In this document: one piece after another, positions 11,436 to 11,456 of the stretch
Layout of the letters: each line of letters opens with the position of its first letter
How positions within the stretch are numbered: the stretch's first letter is position 1
Origin: Baffinella frigidus
Lineage: Eukaryota > Cryptophyceae > Cryptomonadales > Baffinellaceae
Length of the DNA stretch: 11,456 bases
Assembly: GCA_026770585.1 (NCBI GenBank)
Contig: MU646369.1
Span: forward strand, 608,685-620,140
Reading direction: 5' to 3'
Made by a program: the position numbers and the translations under genes
The notes under the pieces: generated by a model
What the model saw: the letters and a program-made list of their open reading frames with translations, nothing else
Database searches by the model: none
Told to the model about the DNA's origin: nothing

Positions 11436-11456
11436 CCAACCCTCAACCCTCAACCC

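Noticed and set aside
1-11456. Bacterial operon or ribosome-binding-site interpretation
   Set aside because: Short phase-0 coding blocks with AG and GT borders and telomere-type repeats are inconsistent with bacterial gene organisation.

Overview
The window looks like protist or algal nuclear DNA, not bacterial. Short GC-rich coding blocks are separated by long stretches of degenerate seven-base repeats related to CCCTAAA, the C-rich strand of a TTTAGGG-type telomere repeat. One near-perfect telomeric run of about 55 bases is present. Coding blocks are bounded by AG on the left and GT (occasionally GC) on the right. Of 19 candidate acceptors, 16 have G as the next base. These features fit a TTTAGGG-telomere lineage such as a dinoflagellate or haptophyte, but the sequence does not settle which.

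From about 3.0 kb to the right edge the window holds part of one plus-strand, intron-rich gene. Its candidate exons (3047-3097, 4436-4543, 5687-5757, 6391-6448, 7467-7514, 7730-7780, 7978-8022, 8089-8124, 8462-8509, 8610-8714, 9136-9225, 9634-9672, 9879-9941, 10401-10463, 10738-10758, 11391-11435) nearly all begin and end in phase 0 and join without a stop into a highly charged, alpha-helical, coiled-coil protein rich in E, A, K, L and D. I do not recognise the protein. It contains two copies of a 43-residue module (34 of 43 identical), several 3-heptad exons, and many broken exon copies. The start and end of the gene are not in view.

The left part (1-3000) holds degenerate duplicated segments in two families, a MITE-like element (174-326), the telomeric run, a strand switch of the seven-base repeat (about 740-850), a 21-base satellite, and a candidate N-terminal coding block (2346-2621).

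The introns consist mainly of heptamer arrays. Each intron is locally homogenised to its own variant: CCCTTGA, CCCGAAA, CCCTCAA, CCCTGAA, CCCCAAA, CCCTAGA, CACTCAA or CCATAAA. The two copies of the 43-residue module are interrupted at different places by these repeats, which is direct paralogue evidence for recent intron gain by repeat insertion. Three foldback elements, other inverted repeats and 3'-anchored exon-tail copies complete the picture. The most interesting content is this intron-creating repeat system rather than an enzyme pathway.
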